Source: Ruminococcaceae bacterium UBA1320 (GTDB lineage Bacteria > Bacillota > Clostridia > Oscillospirales > Ethanoligenentaceae). From it: a stretch of DNA of 7,029 bases. The position numbers were made by a program, and so were the translations under genes. Location: NCBI GenBank assembly GCA_002306975.1, contig DBTI01000141.1, positions 1 to 7,029 of the forward strand. Reading direction: 5' to 3'. Shown here one piece after another: positions 1 through 6,292 of the stretch. The notes under the pieces are model-generated. The model worked only from the letters and a program-made list of their open reading frames with translations. It was not told the origin of the DNA and searched no databases. Numbering within the stretch: position 1 is the stretch's first letter; each line of letters opens with the position of its first letter.

Positions 1-1404
1 ACATTTTATTATTTTCTTAAATACTTCGATAAGACTTCTTTAAAAATAATATTCGGTTTTCTTTTCAGTCTTTCGTGCGTTGGGTTTATCATTCCGCTCT
101 ATCCGCCTATTCAAATAACATTCGGTTTTCTCGCGCTTATCCTTATGATTTTGATTTTTATCGATTTTAGAAAACAAATTAGAATAAAGAAAACAGATGT
201 AGTCATCATCGGTGTGCTGGTAATCTTCACGATTGCCATGCTGGGGAATCTCTATCTTATTATAAAAGACGCAGTCTATCCGATGACGCATACCGTTTAT
301 CCGGGGCAAAGAATAAGCGCCGGCGGGGACGGCGGAAGTATGGCGTTTTACTCATATCTCACGAACTTCTGGCTGCCGTATAATCAAGTAGGAATAGTCA
401 ATGAAAATGCCTGCGAGCTTGCGTCCTTTTTCAATTTCCTGCCTGCTGTTCTTCTTGCTTTTCCTGTGATCGTTCACATTTACAGAAGATCGCGCGCAAT
501 GAGAGAAAGAAAGATGCTCAAATATGGTGTTGCGCTGGCGGTGTTCTCTACCTTTTTTGCTATATATGAATCTGTTTCATTTGTTCCGCAAATCGTTGCG
601 AAATTTACGCTTCTTTCTTATGTTACAGGTTCAAGGGCGATGATAGCATATGCTTTTTCCGCTGTGCTGCTCAGCGTCTGGGCTTTGTCAGAGTTGTCAA
701 AAACAAAAGGCGTGAATTGGATCTACGCTTTGCTTGCTTCTGGATTTATTGCGGTTACTTATTTCTGTGCTGTTGAATTTACCGGAATGAAGGGTGATAT
801 AAGGCTCAGATATTACCTTGAATTTATCCTCGTCCTCACCGTGCTCAATTATCTTTTGCTCAAAGGCAAAAAGTGGATGTTCTCAGCCATAATGGTTTGT
901 GTTGTTTTTTATTCGGGTTATTCGATTAACCCTGTAAATATAGGTGCTGGCGCGATACTCGACAATCAGATTTCAGAGGAGATCCGGGCAGTGGACAAGT
1001 CCAATCAGGGTGCAAACTGGATGGCTGTTGATCAAAACCTTAACGCCATGGCGGTGACAGGGACATTGATTTACGCTAACGGCGCAAAATCAGTGGGCGG
1101 TATAAATAACTATCCCGATAACGCTAAATGGTCAGTGCTTGACCCTCAGAAGGCTTATGGCGATATTTATAACAGAAGCGCCCATGTTTCATATCAGATT
1201 GTCAAGACTGAAACTGAGTTTGATTTATTGGCCGGGAACGCATTCCTAGTCAATATTAACGTGAACGATCTGAAAAAGCTTGATATAGATTATGTATTGT
1301 CTGATAAACAGCTTACACAGTTCAACAATGGGAGCGTAAGTTTCAAAGCGCTTTATGCCCCCGACAAAAAACACTATACAATTTATAAGGTCAGTTACAG
1401 TTAA
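1..1404 (+). CDS. Large polytopic membrane protein, C-terminal part (GT-C-like / DUF7657-type), 5' partial
   Basis: The frame is open from the first base, so the gene begins outside the window; 467 residues and the TAA stop are seen. The first ATG (base 145) sits inside a hydrophobic helix and has no Shine-Dalgarno, so it is not the real start. About nine to ten hydrophobic helices occupy visible residues 14-310, followed by about 150 hydrophilic residues with no further helix, presumably outside the cell. A loop after the third helix carries YPGQR and a Gly-rich stretch (residues 100-112), and the tail carries a WSVLDP/YNRSAHV block (about 377-396). I recall such YPGxR and YNRxAH blocks from uncharacterised large membrane proteins beside glycosyltransferases (DUF7657-like); this is memory, not a search. 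Polytopic helices plus an outer domain, next to a GT2 lipid-carrier enzyme, suggest a lipid-linked sugar transferase of GT-C type. Function is inferred; a non-enzymatic membrane role remains possible. Confidence 0.75.
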   Translation, partial: TFYYFLKYFDKTSLKIIFGFLFSLSCVGFIIPLYPPIQITFGFLALILMILIFIDFRKQIRIKKTDVVIIGVLVIFTIAMLGNLYLIIKDAVYPMTHTVYPGQRISAGGDGGSMAFYSYLTNFWLPYNQVGIVNENACELASFFNFLPAVLLAFPVIVHIYRRSRAMRERKMLKYGVALAVFSTFFAIYESVSFVPQIVAKFTLLSYVTGSRAMIAYAFSAVLLSVWALSELSKTKGVNWIYALLASGFIAVTYFCAVEFTGMKGDIRLRYYLEFILVLTVLNYLLLKGKKWMFSAIMVCVVFYSGYSINPVNIGAGAILDNQISEEIRAVDKSNQGANWMAVDQNLNAMAVTGTLIYANGAKSVGGINNYPDNAKWSVLDPQKAYGDIYNRSAHVSYQIVKTETEFDLLAGNAFLVNINVNDLKKLDIDYVLSDKQLTQFNNGSVSFKALYAPDKKHYTIYKVSYS

Positions 1405-1449
1405 TGTCACATGGCTTTAAGAGAAAAAATATAAGGATGGATCGATTTA

Positions 1450-2421
1450 ATGAAGCTTATAATTCAATTGCCGTGCTATAATGAAGAAAAAACACTGCCG
1501 GAAACTATTGCGGATCTGCCAAGACATATTGACGGAATTGACGAAATCGAATATCTTATTATCAATGACGGCAGCACCGACAACACTGTTGAAACAGCAA
1601 TAAAAAACGGCGTTCACCATGTTGTTTCATTTAAGCAGAACAAAGGTCTTGCCGCCGGATTTATGGCGGGCCTTGACGCATGCCTGCGCCTTGGTGCCGA
1701 CATCATTGTAAATACCGACGCCGATAATCAGTATTGCGGCGCTGATATCGGCAAAATCGTCAAACCGATTTTGGACGGGCATTATGACATCGTAGTAGGA
1801 AGCAGACCAATCGACGATATTGACCATTTTTCAAAAAAGAAAAAGATGCTTCAGCATTTTGGTAGCTGGGTCGTCAGGGTAGCGTCAGACACCGATTGTC
1901 CGGACGCGCCGTCGGGTTTCCGTGCCTATTCGCGCGATGCGGCACTGCACATGAATGTTCTAAACAGGTACACCTATACCCTTGAGACTATTATTCAGGC
2001 GGGTCGCACCAACATGGCTATAGGCTCAGTGCCTATACATACAAACCCGGAAACAAGAAAATCAAGGCTCTTTAAGAGTATGTTCAGCTATATCAAACGT
2101 TCGATGGGAACAATAGTTCGCGCGTTTATGATGTACAAGCCGCTTCGCTTTTTTAGCATTCTCGGTTCGATCCTTTTTGGAATAGGCATTATTATCGCGA
2201 TAAGGTTTTTGGCATTCCTTTTTACCGGTTCAAGCGAAGGGCATATTCAGTCGCTGATCCTCGCCACGATCCTTATCCTTTTGGGCGCGCAGACATTTGT
2301 CGCGGGCCTGCAGGCGGATTTGATCTCGGCGAACCGCAAGCTGCTTGAAGAGATTCAGTATCGCGTGCGCAAGCTGGATTATGATAAAACTAAGGATGAT
2401 AAAGCGCATGAAGCAAAATGA
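1450..2421 (+). CDS. GT2 family glycosyltransferase, polyprenyl-phosphate type with two C-terminal TM helices
   Basis: This is a GT-A-fold inverting glycosyltransferase of family 2, complete at 323 residues. The N-terminal domain (residues 1-230) shows the PCYNEE opening (8-13), the nucleotide-binding NDGSTDN block (39-45), the metal-binding D-A-D in TDADNQ (89-94), VVGSR (115-119) and the PSGFRAYSRDAA block (154-165). Two hydrophobic helices follow at about 234-259 and 265-289, then a charged cytoplasmic tail. This layout matches the DPM1/GtrB-like group, which moves a sugar from a nucleotide donor to polyprenyl phosphate on the inner face of the membrane. The exact sugar and acceptor cannot be read from sequence. 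The ATG follows an AAGGA at 1433-1437 with a rather long 12-base spacer, 45 bases after the upstream stop. Its 3' end overlaps the next gene by 14 bases, so the two are very probably co-transcribed and translationally coupled. It would supply the lipid-linked sugar used by the preceding membrane protein (inference). Confidence 0.92.
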   Translation: MKLIIQLPCYNEEKTLPETIADLPRHIDGIDEIEYLIINDGSTDNTVETAIKNGVHHVVSFKQNKGLAAGFMAGLDACLRLGADIIVNTDADNQYCGADIGKIVKPILDGHYDIVVGSRPIDDIDHFSKKKKMLQHFGSWVVRVASDTDCPDAPSGFRAYSRDAALHMNVLNRYTYTLETIIQAGRTNMAIGSVPIHTNPETRKSRLFKSMFSYIKRSMGTIVRAFMMYKPLRFFSILGSILFGIGIIIAIRFLAFLFTGSSEGHIQSLILATILILLGAQTFVAGLQADLISANRKLLEEIQYRVRKLDYDKTKDDKAHEAK

Positions 2422-3409
2422 GAATTCCGCCTTTCTGGAATTCAAAAATAAAAAAGTGCTTTTCATAACAACAAAAAACACCGATTATATCCGCAACACG
2501 CAGGAAATAGCCGCGCTCACAGAGGCCGCGGATTCCGTAACCGTGCTTGGCTACGCTGATAAGAGCTATATAAAAAGGCTTTTGTTTATCTGTTTTCGGC
2601 TTTTGTTTATGTCACTGCGCCCTTTTGACGCCGTGTTTGTTGGGTTTGCCCCTCAGCTTATCCTGCCGTTTTTCGGCTGGCGCTTTAAGGGTAAACTTGT
2701 CGCAGAGGATTTCTTTATTTCGCTTTACGACACAATGGTCTGCGACCGAAAGAAGTTTAAAGACGGCTCATTGCCCGCGCGTGTAATGCATCATTTTGAT
2801 GAAAAAACGCTGAACAGAGCCGAGATAATAATAGCCGACACCGGCGCTCACGCCGACTTTTTTGCCAAAGAATTTCGCACAGACCGCAGAAAAATCCGCG
2901 TCCAGTATCTTGAGGCAGACAAAACAATATATTATCCGCACAAGGCTGAAAAGTCCGCTGAATTTAAAGACAGCTTCACTGTTCTTTATTTCGGTTCAAT
3001 TCTTCCGCTTCAAGGCACGGAAACAATTCTTGAATGTATAAAATTGATGAAAGACAGCGGGATAGCGTTTGATTTTATTGGTCCGGTCAGCGAAGCCGAG
3101 ATTGAAAAGTGCAAAGGCTGCAAGGTGAAGTTTACGCCGTGGCTGTCACAAAATGTGCTGTCAGACCGCATCGCCGCCGCAGATTTGTGTCTTGCCGGTC
3201 ACTTTAACGCCCAAATTGCCAAAGCGTCGCGCACAATTCCGGGCAAAGCATATATTTATGAGGCAATGGGAAAGCCAATGATACTGGGTGAAAATCCGGC
3301 TAACCATGAACTTTTCAGTGAAGACGGCGCACATTTTTTTGTCGGCATGGGTGACGCCGCAAAGTTAAAGGATAAGATTCTCTTTGCGTCAAAACAACTG
3401 AAATCCTAA
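2408..3409 (+). CDS. GT4-like (GT-B fold) glycosyltransferase
   Basis: A cytoplasmic or membrane-associated GT-B-fold glycosyltransferase of 333 residues. The acceptor-binding half (about 14-175) starts with the strand KKVLFITTKN (15-24), while the donor-binding half (about 188-330) starts with TVLYFGSILPLQGTETIL (191-208), the usual first strand and loop of the GT4 C-terminal domain. The donor block IPGKAYIYEAMGKPMILGEN (277-296) keeps the Lys (280) and Glu (285) of the PxKxxEYxAxGKPV pattern that contacts the nucleotide sugar. The canonical EX7E motif is degenerate, so it is a divergent member. A hydrophobic, Arg/Lys-rich stretch (56-71) may dock on the membrane. I chose the ATG at 2408, with AAGGA at 2392-2396. 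The frame is open back to a TTG at 2345, but that would add 21 residues deep inside the GT2 gene with no ribosome site. Donor and acceptor are unknown; the nearby UDP-glucose dehydrogenase makes UDP-glucuronate one possible donor (inference). Confidence 0.85.
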   Translation: MKQNENSAFLEFKNKKVLFITTKNTDYIRNTQEIAALTEAADSVTVLGYADKSYIKRLLFICFRLLFMSLRPFDAVFVGFAPQLILPFFGWRFKGKLVAEDFFISLYDTMVCDRKKFKDGSLPARVMHHFDEKTLNRAEIIIADTGAHADFFAKEFRTDRRKIRVQYLEADKTIYYPHKAEKSAEFKDSFTVLYFGSILPLQGTETILECIKLMKDSGIAFDFIGPVSEAEIEKCKGCKVKFTPWLSQNVLSDRIAAADLCLAGHFNAQIAKASRTIPGKAYIYEAMGKPMILGENPANHELFSEDGAHFFVGMGDAAKLKDKILFASKQLKS

Positions 3410-3453
3410 AAATAATAATGCTATAGCAATCATATTTTTAAAAAGGAAAATCA

Positions 3454-3488
3454 GGGGGTATTTCTCCCCCCGCCCCCACAGGGAGAAA
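3454..3488 (+). repeat. GC-rich competing inverted repeats in the GT4-flippase gap
   Basis: Two overlapping dyads share the same C-run. GGGGG (3454-3458) can pair with CCCCC (within 3466-3471), and TTTCTCCC (3461-3468) pairs perfectly with GGGAGAAA (3481-3488) around a 12-base loop. The two foldings exclude each other. No T-run follows on the + strand, so this does not look like an intrinsic terminator for the upstream genes. On the - strand the GGGGG/CCCCC hairpin is followed by a T-rich stretch, but no gene there needs it. It may mark an RNA processing or attenuation site inside the operon, or be neutral. The C-runs (3466-3471 and 3473-3477) are also places where read errors happen. Confidence 0.5.
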
Positions 3489-3557
3489 CAAAACCCAATC
3501 CTCTTCATTATTGAAATTGATATAACATGCGTTTGACGCGATTGGGAGTGTTCAATC

Positions 3558-4493
3558 ATAGACAGCGAAAAAAGGAATAAAATAATCAAGCTGGTCGGTT
3601 ATGCGATTGCCATCGCCTGTCTTGCCTTGATAATCGTAAAGATAAAAGGGATGGACTATAACAAGCTCGAATCAATAAAAAATCCTTGGTCTATAGCAGG
3701 CTATGCTGGATTAGCTTCCGTCGGATTTGCGCTGATTGTTTTTATCTCTTCCTTTGCATGGAAAATAACGCTTGAATTTTTGTACGGCAAAAAAATCGCA
3801 TTCAGCGAGATACGCACTGTATATGCAAAATCAAATATCGCAAAATATATACCGGCAGGAAATTTTGCCGGGCGTAATGTTCTCGGCAAAAAGCTTGGGT
3901 TCAGTCATATTGACATGGCGCTAAGCACCATCATTGAAATTCTAACACTGCTGATTACCGCCTGCCTTTGGTCTTTGGTCTTTGCTTATTCGAGCATCAT
4001 ATTGGCAGCGAAAGCAATAATTAAAGAATACTCAGTCTGGCCGTTTGTCGCATTGATTGCGGTTGCAGTGGTGGTCGTAGCCGTCTTAATCATTTTTGGG
4101 GTTAAAAAGGGACTGGTGCAAAAATATCGGAAATTGTTTACGCTTGGTTTTCTGCGTGTTTTTGTTGTCCTCTTTTTAATTTATACACTGACCATGATTA
4201 TTCCAGGTGTTTTTCTTGTTGTTATTTTTAACAGCCTTGGTTTGACGTTGACGCTCCATAATATTATTGTCATTATTGCCGCCTATATGATATCATGGGT
4301 TGCCGGTTATGTTGTGCCGGTTTCCGGCGGAATTGGCGTACGTGAAGTTATACTGCTTGCTGTTCTGGAACCTGTATGTGGAGGAACGATCGCATTAGCT
4401 GCCGCGTTAGTACATCGTCTTGCCTCGATTATCGGTGATGTTTTAGCTTTTCTTTTTGAATTAATATACGTAAAAATAACCAAGAAAGGTTGA
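3558..4493 (+). CDS. Flippase-like membrane protein, lysylphosphatidylglycerol synthase TM region family (UPF0104/AglD2-like); start uncertain
   Basis: An integral membrane protein of about 311 residues with seven to eight hydrophobic helices. It belongs to the family typified by the MprF flippase half and archaeal AglD: it has a KYIPAGNFAGRNVLGKKLG block after helix 2 (at about 3841-3897) and the signature PVSGGIGVREVILL before the last helices (at about 4318-4356). Members sit in many glycan and glycolipid clusters and are thought to move lipid intermediates across the membrane. The start is a problem. The first standard start codons in frame, TTG at 3627 and ATG at 3651, lack a ribosome site and fall inside or after the first helix (coded at about 3582-3650). 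The frame stays open up to a TGA at 3534-3536. A GGGAG (3544-3548) precedes ATC at 3555 and ATA at 3558 by 6 and 9 bases, so I place the start there as a rare non-AUG or damaged start. A conservative annotation would begin at 3627. The stop lies 9 bases before ugd. Confidence 0.8.
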   Translation: MDSEKRNKIIKLVGYAIAIACLALIIVKIKGMDYNKLESIKNPWSIAGYAGLASVGFALIVFISSFAWKITLEFLYGKKIAFSEIRTVYAKSNIAKYIPAGNFAGRNVLGKKLGFSHIDMALSTIIEILTLLITACLWSLVFAYSSIILAAKAIIKEYSVWPFVALIAVAVVVVAVLIIFGVKKGLVQKYRKLFTLGFLRVFVVLFLIYTLTMIIPGVFLVVIFNSLGLTLTLHNIIVIIAAYMISWVAGYVVPVSGGIGVREVILLAVLEPVCGGTIALAAALVHRLASIIGDVLAFLFELIYVKITKKG

Positions 4494-4502
4494 ATATAAA
4501 TT

Positions 4503-5810
4503 ATGAAAATTGCAGTAGCAGGAACGGGCTATGTGGGGCTTGTCACAGGGGCATGCCTTGCATTTAAGGGTCATGACGTAGTTTGTGTTGACGTAGACGA
4601 AAAAAAGGTTGAGCGCTTGCGCTCCGGCGATCCGGTCATCTATGAAAATGGTCTTGAGGAAGTTCTTCAAAAGTGTATCAAAGACGGAACACTTAGTTTT
4701 ACGACCGATTATAAAAGCGCTTACAAAGACGCCGAGGTTGTAATCATCAGTGTTGGCACACCCGAAAAGAAAGATGGCTCAGCAAACCTTATTTATATCA
4801 ACGGTGTCGCTGACCAGATCGCCGACAGTGTTGAGCGTGACTGCATCATCATCATGAAATCTACAGTGCCTATCGGCACGTCTGACAGAATAGAAGCGCG
4901 TATCATATCCGGTCTTACCCATCCTGTAAAGGTCGAGCTTGCCTCAAATCCCGAGTTCTTGGCGCAGGGGACAGCCGTTGAAAACACGCTTAACCCGGAT
5001 AGAATCATTATAGGCGTAAAATCCACCAGAGCGGAAAAAGTCCTTTTAAAAGTTTATAAGAACTTTGATGCGCCGAAGCTTGTTGTAAAACGCCACAGCG
5101 CGGAAATGATCAAATACGCTTCAAACGATTTCCTTGCGCTTAAAATTTCTTACGTTAACGAGATTGCCAATCTCTGCGAGCTTACCGGCGCGGACATTGA
5201 CGAGGTAACATGCGGCATGGGCTTTGACCCGCGTATCGGGAGCAGCTTTTTGAGAGCGGGCACAGGCTATGGCGGCTCATGCTTCCCCAAAGACACAAAG
5301 GCTCTGCACTGGCTCAGCAACATCCGCGGTCACGAGCTTAAAACAGTGCGCGCGGCGATTGATGTAAACGAAAGCCAAAAGCTTGTTTTAATCAAAAAGG
5401 CTCACAGCTTTTATGAGAATTTCACGGATGTTAATATTGCCGTTCTCGGTCTTACCTTCAAGCCGAACACCGACGATCTGCGCGAGTCTCCCTCACTTTC
5501 CTGCATTCCGTATCTTGTTGATGACGGAGCAAAAATCAAGGCATGGGATCCTGTCGGCGCAGAAAACTTTAAAAAGTTTTACCCCGATGAGATTACCTAT
5601 TGCGATTCAATAAGCGATACGCTTGAGGGCGCGGACATCTGCTTTATTTTCACCGAATGGCCTGACGTTAAAGAGATGGACGTCAGCGAATTTTCAAAGA
5701 AAATGAGAAAACCGCTTGTCCTTGACGGACGCAATTGTTTTAGCCTTAAAGAGATGAAGAACAAGGGCGTAACGTATATGTCAATCGGCCGCCCTGTCAT
5801 AAAAGCGTAA
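4503..5810 (+). CDS. ugd: UDP-glucose 6-dehydrogenase
   Basis: A cytoplasmic NAD+-dependent enzyme that oxidises UDP-glucose twice to UDP-glucuronate, the precursor for acidic sugars in capsules, teichuronic acid and glycolipids. The 435-residue length is usual for bacterial UGDs. The N-terminal Rossmann domain has GTGYVG (7-12) and Asp30 for the NAD ribose, followed by STVPIGTSD (120-128) and SNPEFLAQG (148-156). The central helical part holds EMIKYASNDF (201-210), and the catalytic block GYGGSCFPKD places the nucleophile at Cys260, with Lys204, Asn208 and Asp264 in the family's catalytic positions. The C-terminal UDP-binding domain contains LGLTFKPNTDDLRESPS (about 316-332). All key residues are present, so the enzyme should be active. 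The family also includes UDP-mannuronate and UDP-GalNAc dehydrogenases, but the motif spacing fits UGD best. It starts 9 bases after the flippase-like gene behind only a weak AAGG (4486-4489), which suggests translational coupling. It is the last gene before the terminator. Confidence 0.95.
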   Translation: MKIAVAGTGYVGLVTGACLAFKGHDVVCVDVDEKKVERLRSGDPVIYENGLEEVLQKCIKDGTLSFTTDYKSAYKDAEVVIISVGTPEKKDGSANLIYINGVADQIADSVERDCIIIMKSTVPIGTSDRIEARIISGLTHPVKVELASNPEFLAQGTAVENTLNPDRIIIGVKSTRAEKVLLKVYKNFDAPKLVVKRHSAEMIKYASNDFLALKISYVNEIANLCELTGADIDEVTCGMGFDPRIGSSFLRAGTGYGGSCFPKDTKALHWLSNIRGHELKTVRAAIDVNESQKLVLIKKAHSFYENFTDVNIAVLGLTFKPNTDDLRESPSLSCIPYLVDDGAKIKAWDPVGAENFKKFYPDEITYCDSISDTLEGADICFIFTEWPDVKEMDVSEFSKKMRKPLVLDGRNCFSLKEMKNKGVTYMSIGRPVIKA

Positions 5811-5851
5811 GATTTAATAGCTGTAGCAGTTTAAAATTTAAACGGCGAATC

Positions 5852-5900
5852 AAAGGGAATGTTTTTCACCGTCTTTGGCGATGAAAAACATTCCCTTTTT
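5852..5900 (+). terminator. Intrinsic terminator of the glycan gene cluster
   Basis: A 17-bp perfect stem joins 5852-5868 to 5882-5898 around a 13-base loop that can itself form a few more pairs (CCG with CGG-like bases). The right arm runs directly into TTTTT (5896-5900). The left arm begins with an A-run, so the structure could also stop transcription from the opposite side. It lies 42 bases after the ugd stop and closes the operon. Confidence 0.9.
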
Positions 5901-5928
5901 ACTTTATAAAAGTTGTTTTAAGTAAATT

Positions 5929-5959
5929 GCCTTTTGTTTAAAACAAATTACAAAAGGGC
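5929..5959 (+). repeat. Weak inverted repeat
   Basis: GCCTTTTG (5929-5936) can pair with CAAAAGGGC (5951-5959) with one bulged base. The intervening bases contain a second small dyad, TTTGTTT and AAACAAA. No T-run follows. Its role is unknown; I list it because it adds to an unusually dyad-rich intergenic stretch. Confidence 0.4.
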
Positions 5960-5961
5960 GA

Positions 5962-6003
5962 TGAAAATTTGAATAATTATTATCCACACTATTCAAATTT
6001 TCA
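5962..6003 (+). repeat. 14-bp perfect inverted repeat upstream of the promoter
   Basis: TGAAAATTTGAATA (5962-5975) is the exact reverse complement of TATTCAAATTTTCA (5990-6003), with a 14-base spacer. It is AT-rich and not followed by a T-run, so it is not a standard terminator. Its centre lies about 75 bases upstream of the predicted start of the promoter at 6024-6052, a distance typical of activator sites, though a cruciform or a remnant of a small mobile repeat is also possible. The 11-mer GGCGATGAAAA overlaps its left arm (5957-5967) and is also present at 5877-5887 in the ugd terminator. Confidence 0.6.
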
Positions 6004-6016
6004 CTTCAACCCTATA

Positions 6017-6052
6017 AATACTATTGACATCAAGCAATTGTGATAGTATTAT
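6017..6052 (+). promoter_or_regulatory. Strong sigma-A-type promoter embedded in an operator-like dyad
   Basis: The -35 TTGACA (6024-6029) is a perfect consensus and is followed after exactly 17 bp by the -10 TATTAT (6047-6052, one mismatch). Transcription should start near 6058-6060. The promoter lies inside a dyad: AATACTAT (6017-6024) is the exact reverse complement of ATAGTATT (6043-6050), and ACA/TGT just inside extend the symmetry with slightly unequal spacing. Both promoter hexamers thus overlap the arms, which is the classic layout of a repressor operator. The regulator is unknown. TGTGATAG (6039-6046) recurs in the loop of the hairpin just downstream (6081-6088). Confidence 0.75.
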
Positions 6053-6057
6053 AAAAA

Positions 6058-6111
6058 GAGAGCAAAGGCGCTCGCAGACCTGTGATAGGTCTGCGAGCGC
6101 TTATTTTTTTT
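6058..6111 (+). ncRNA. Predicted very short RNA (about 54 nt) made of a leader and an intrinsic terminator, or a promoter-proximal attenuator
   Basis: Starting about ten bases after the predicted transcription start, GCGCTCGCAGACCT (6068-6081) pairs perfectly with 6087-6100 around a GTGAT loop. One G-U and one A-U pair extend the stem to about 16 bp. Eight Ts follow (6104-6111). This is a textbook terminator placed almost on top of its promoter, so most transcripts would be little more than the hairpin. There is no room for an aptamer 5' of it and no ORF inside. It could be a stable small RNA, or a terminator that is overcome by an antitermination protein to let RNA polymerase reach the amt gene 189 bases downstream. 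I do not recognise an RNA family. Confidence 0.6.
6068..6111 (+). terminator. Strong GC-rich intrinsic terminator upstream of amt
   Basis: This is a 14-bp perfect stem (6068-6081 with 6087-6100), a 5-base loop and a tail of eight Ts at 6104-6111. Orientation is +, as given by the T-run. No coding sequence lies between it and the ugd terminator, so it serves the short transcript from the promoter at 6024-6052 or backs up termination before amt. Confidence 0.9.
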
Positions 6112-6287
6112 GCGTTTTTCTCAAAATACCCACAAACAGGCAATACTGATTTCAATTTTACATAATACAAGTGAGTTATTGAATATCCTGCAAAAATACA
6201 CAGAAGTTTGCTTTTCGTGGCTGTGCATTCACGCATAGATATTTTTCAAATTGAAATTGATATGCGAACCCAAAAAATCAGAATAAG
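6112..6287. other. Amt leader region without clear features
   Basis: This stretch is AT-rich with no credible ORF and no convincing promoter: I looked for TTGACA/TATAAT-like pairs at 16-18 bp and found only partial matches. ATTGAAATTGATAT at 6250-6263 is identical to a 14-mer at 3510-3523, upstream of the flippase-like gene. A weak CGTG/CACG hairpin (about 6215-6232) is present. Transcription of amt therefore either uses a promoter I cannot recognise, perhaps activator-dependent or sigma-54-like, or reads through the terminator at 6068-6111. Confidence 0.4.
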
Positions 6288-6292
6288 AGGAG
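6288..6292 (+). promoter_or_regulatory. Ribosome binding site of amt
   Basis: AGGAG lies 7 bases before the ATG at 6300, which is strong and ideally spaced. It settles the amt start and contrasts with the weak sites in the glycan cluster, which suggests high translation when the message is made. Confidence 0.85.

Noticed and set aside
40..309. 89-residue - strand ORF over the start of the window
   Set aside because: It lies antisense within the continuous + strand membrane protein frame, has no hydrophobic or family pattern, and no ribosome site; it is a shadow of the real gene.
2345..2407. TTG-initiated N-terminal extension of the GT4 gene
   Set aside because: It would lie entirely within the GT2 coding region, adds 21 residues ahead of the GT-B strand with no ribosome site, while the ATG at 2408 has a fair Shine-Dalgarno.
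5413..5613. 66-residue + strand ORF inside ugd
   Set aside because: It is an alternative frame within a conserved C-terminal UGD domain, without a ribosome site.
6068..6111. ANTAR-type or T-box/riboswitch leader
   Set aside because: The loop has five bases, not a hexaloop with the A1/G4 pattern, there is no second tandem hairpin, no T-box sequence, and only about ten bases lie 5' of the stem, leaving no room for an aptamer.
6030..6236. 68-residue - strand ORF in the intergenic region
   Set aside because: It runs straight through the perfect terminator hairpin and most of its residues are dictated by that structure; no family resemblance.
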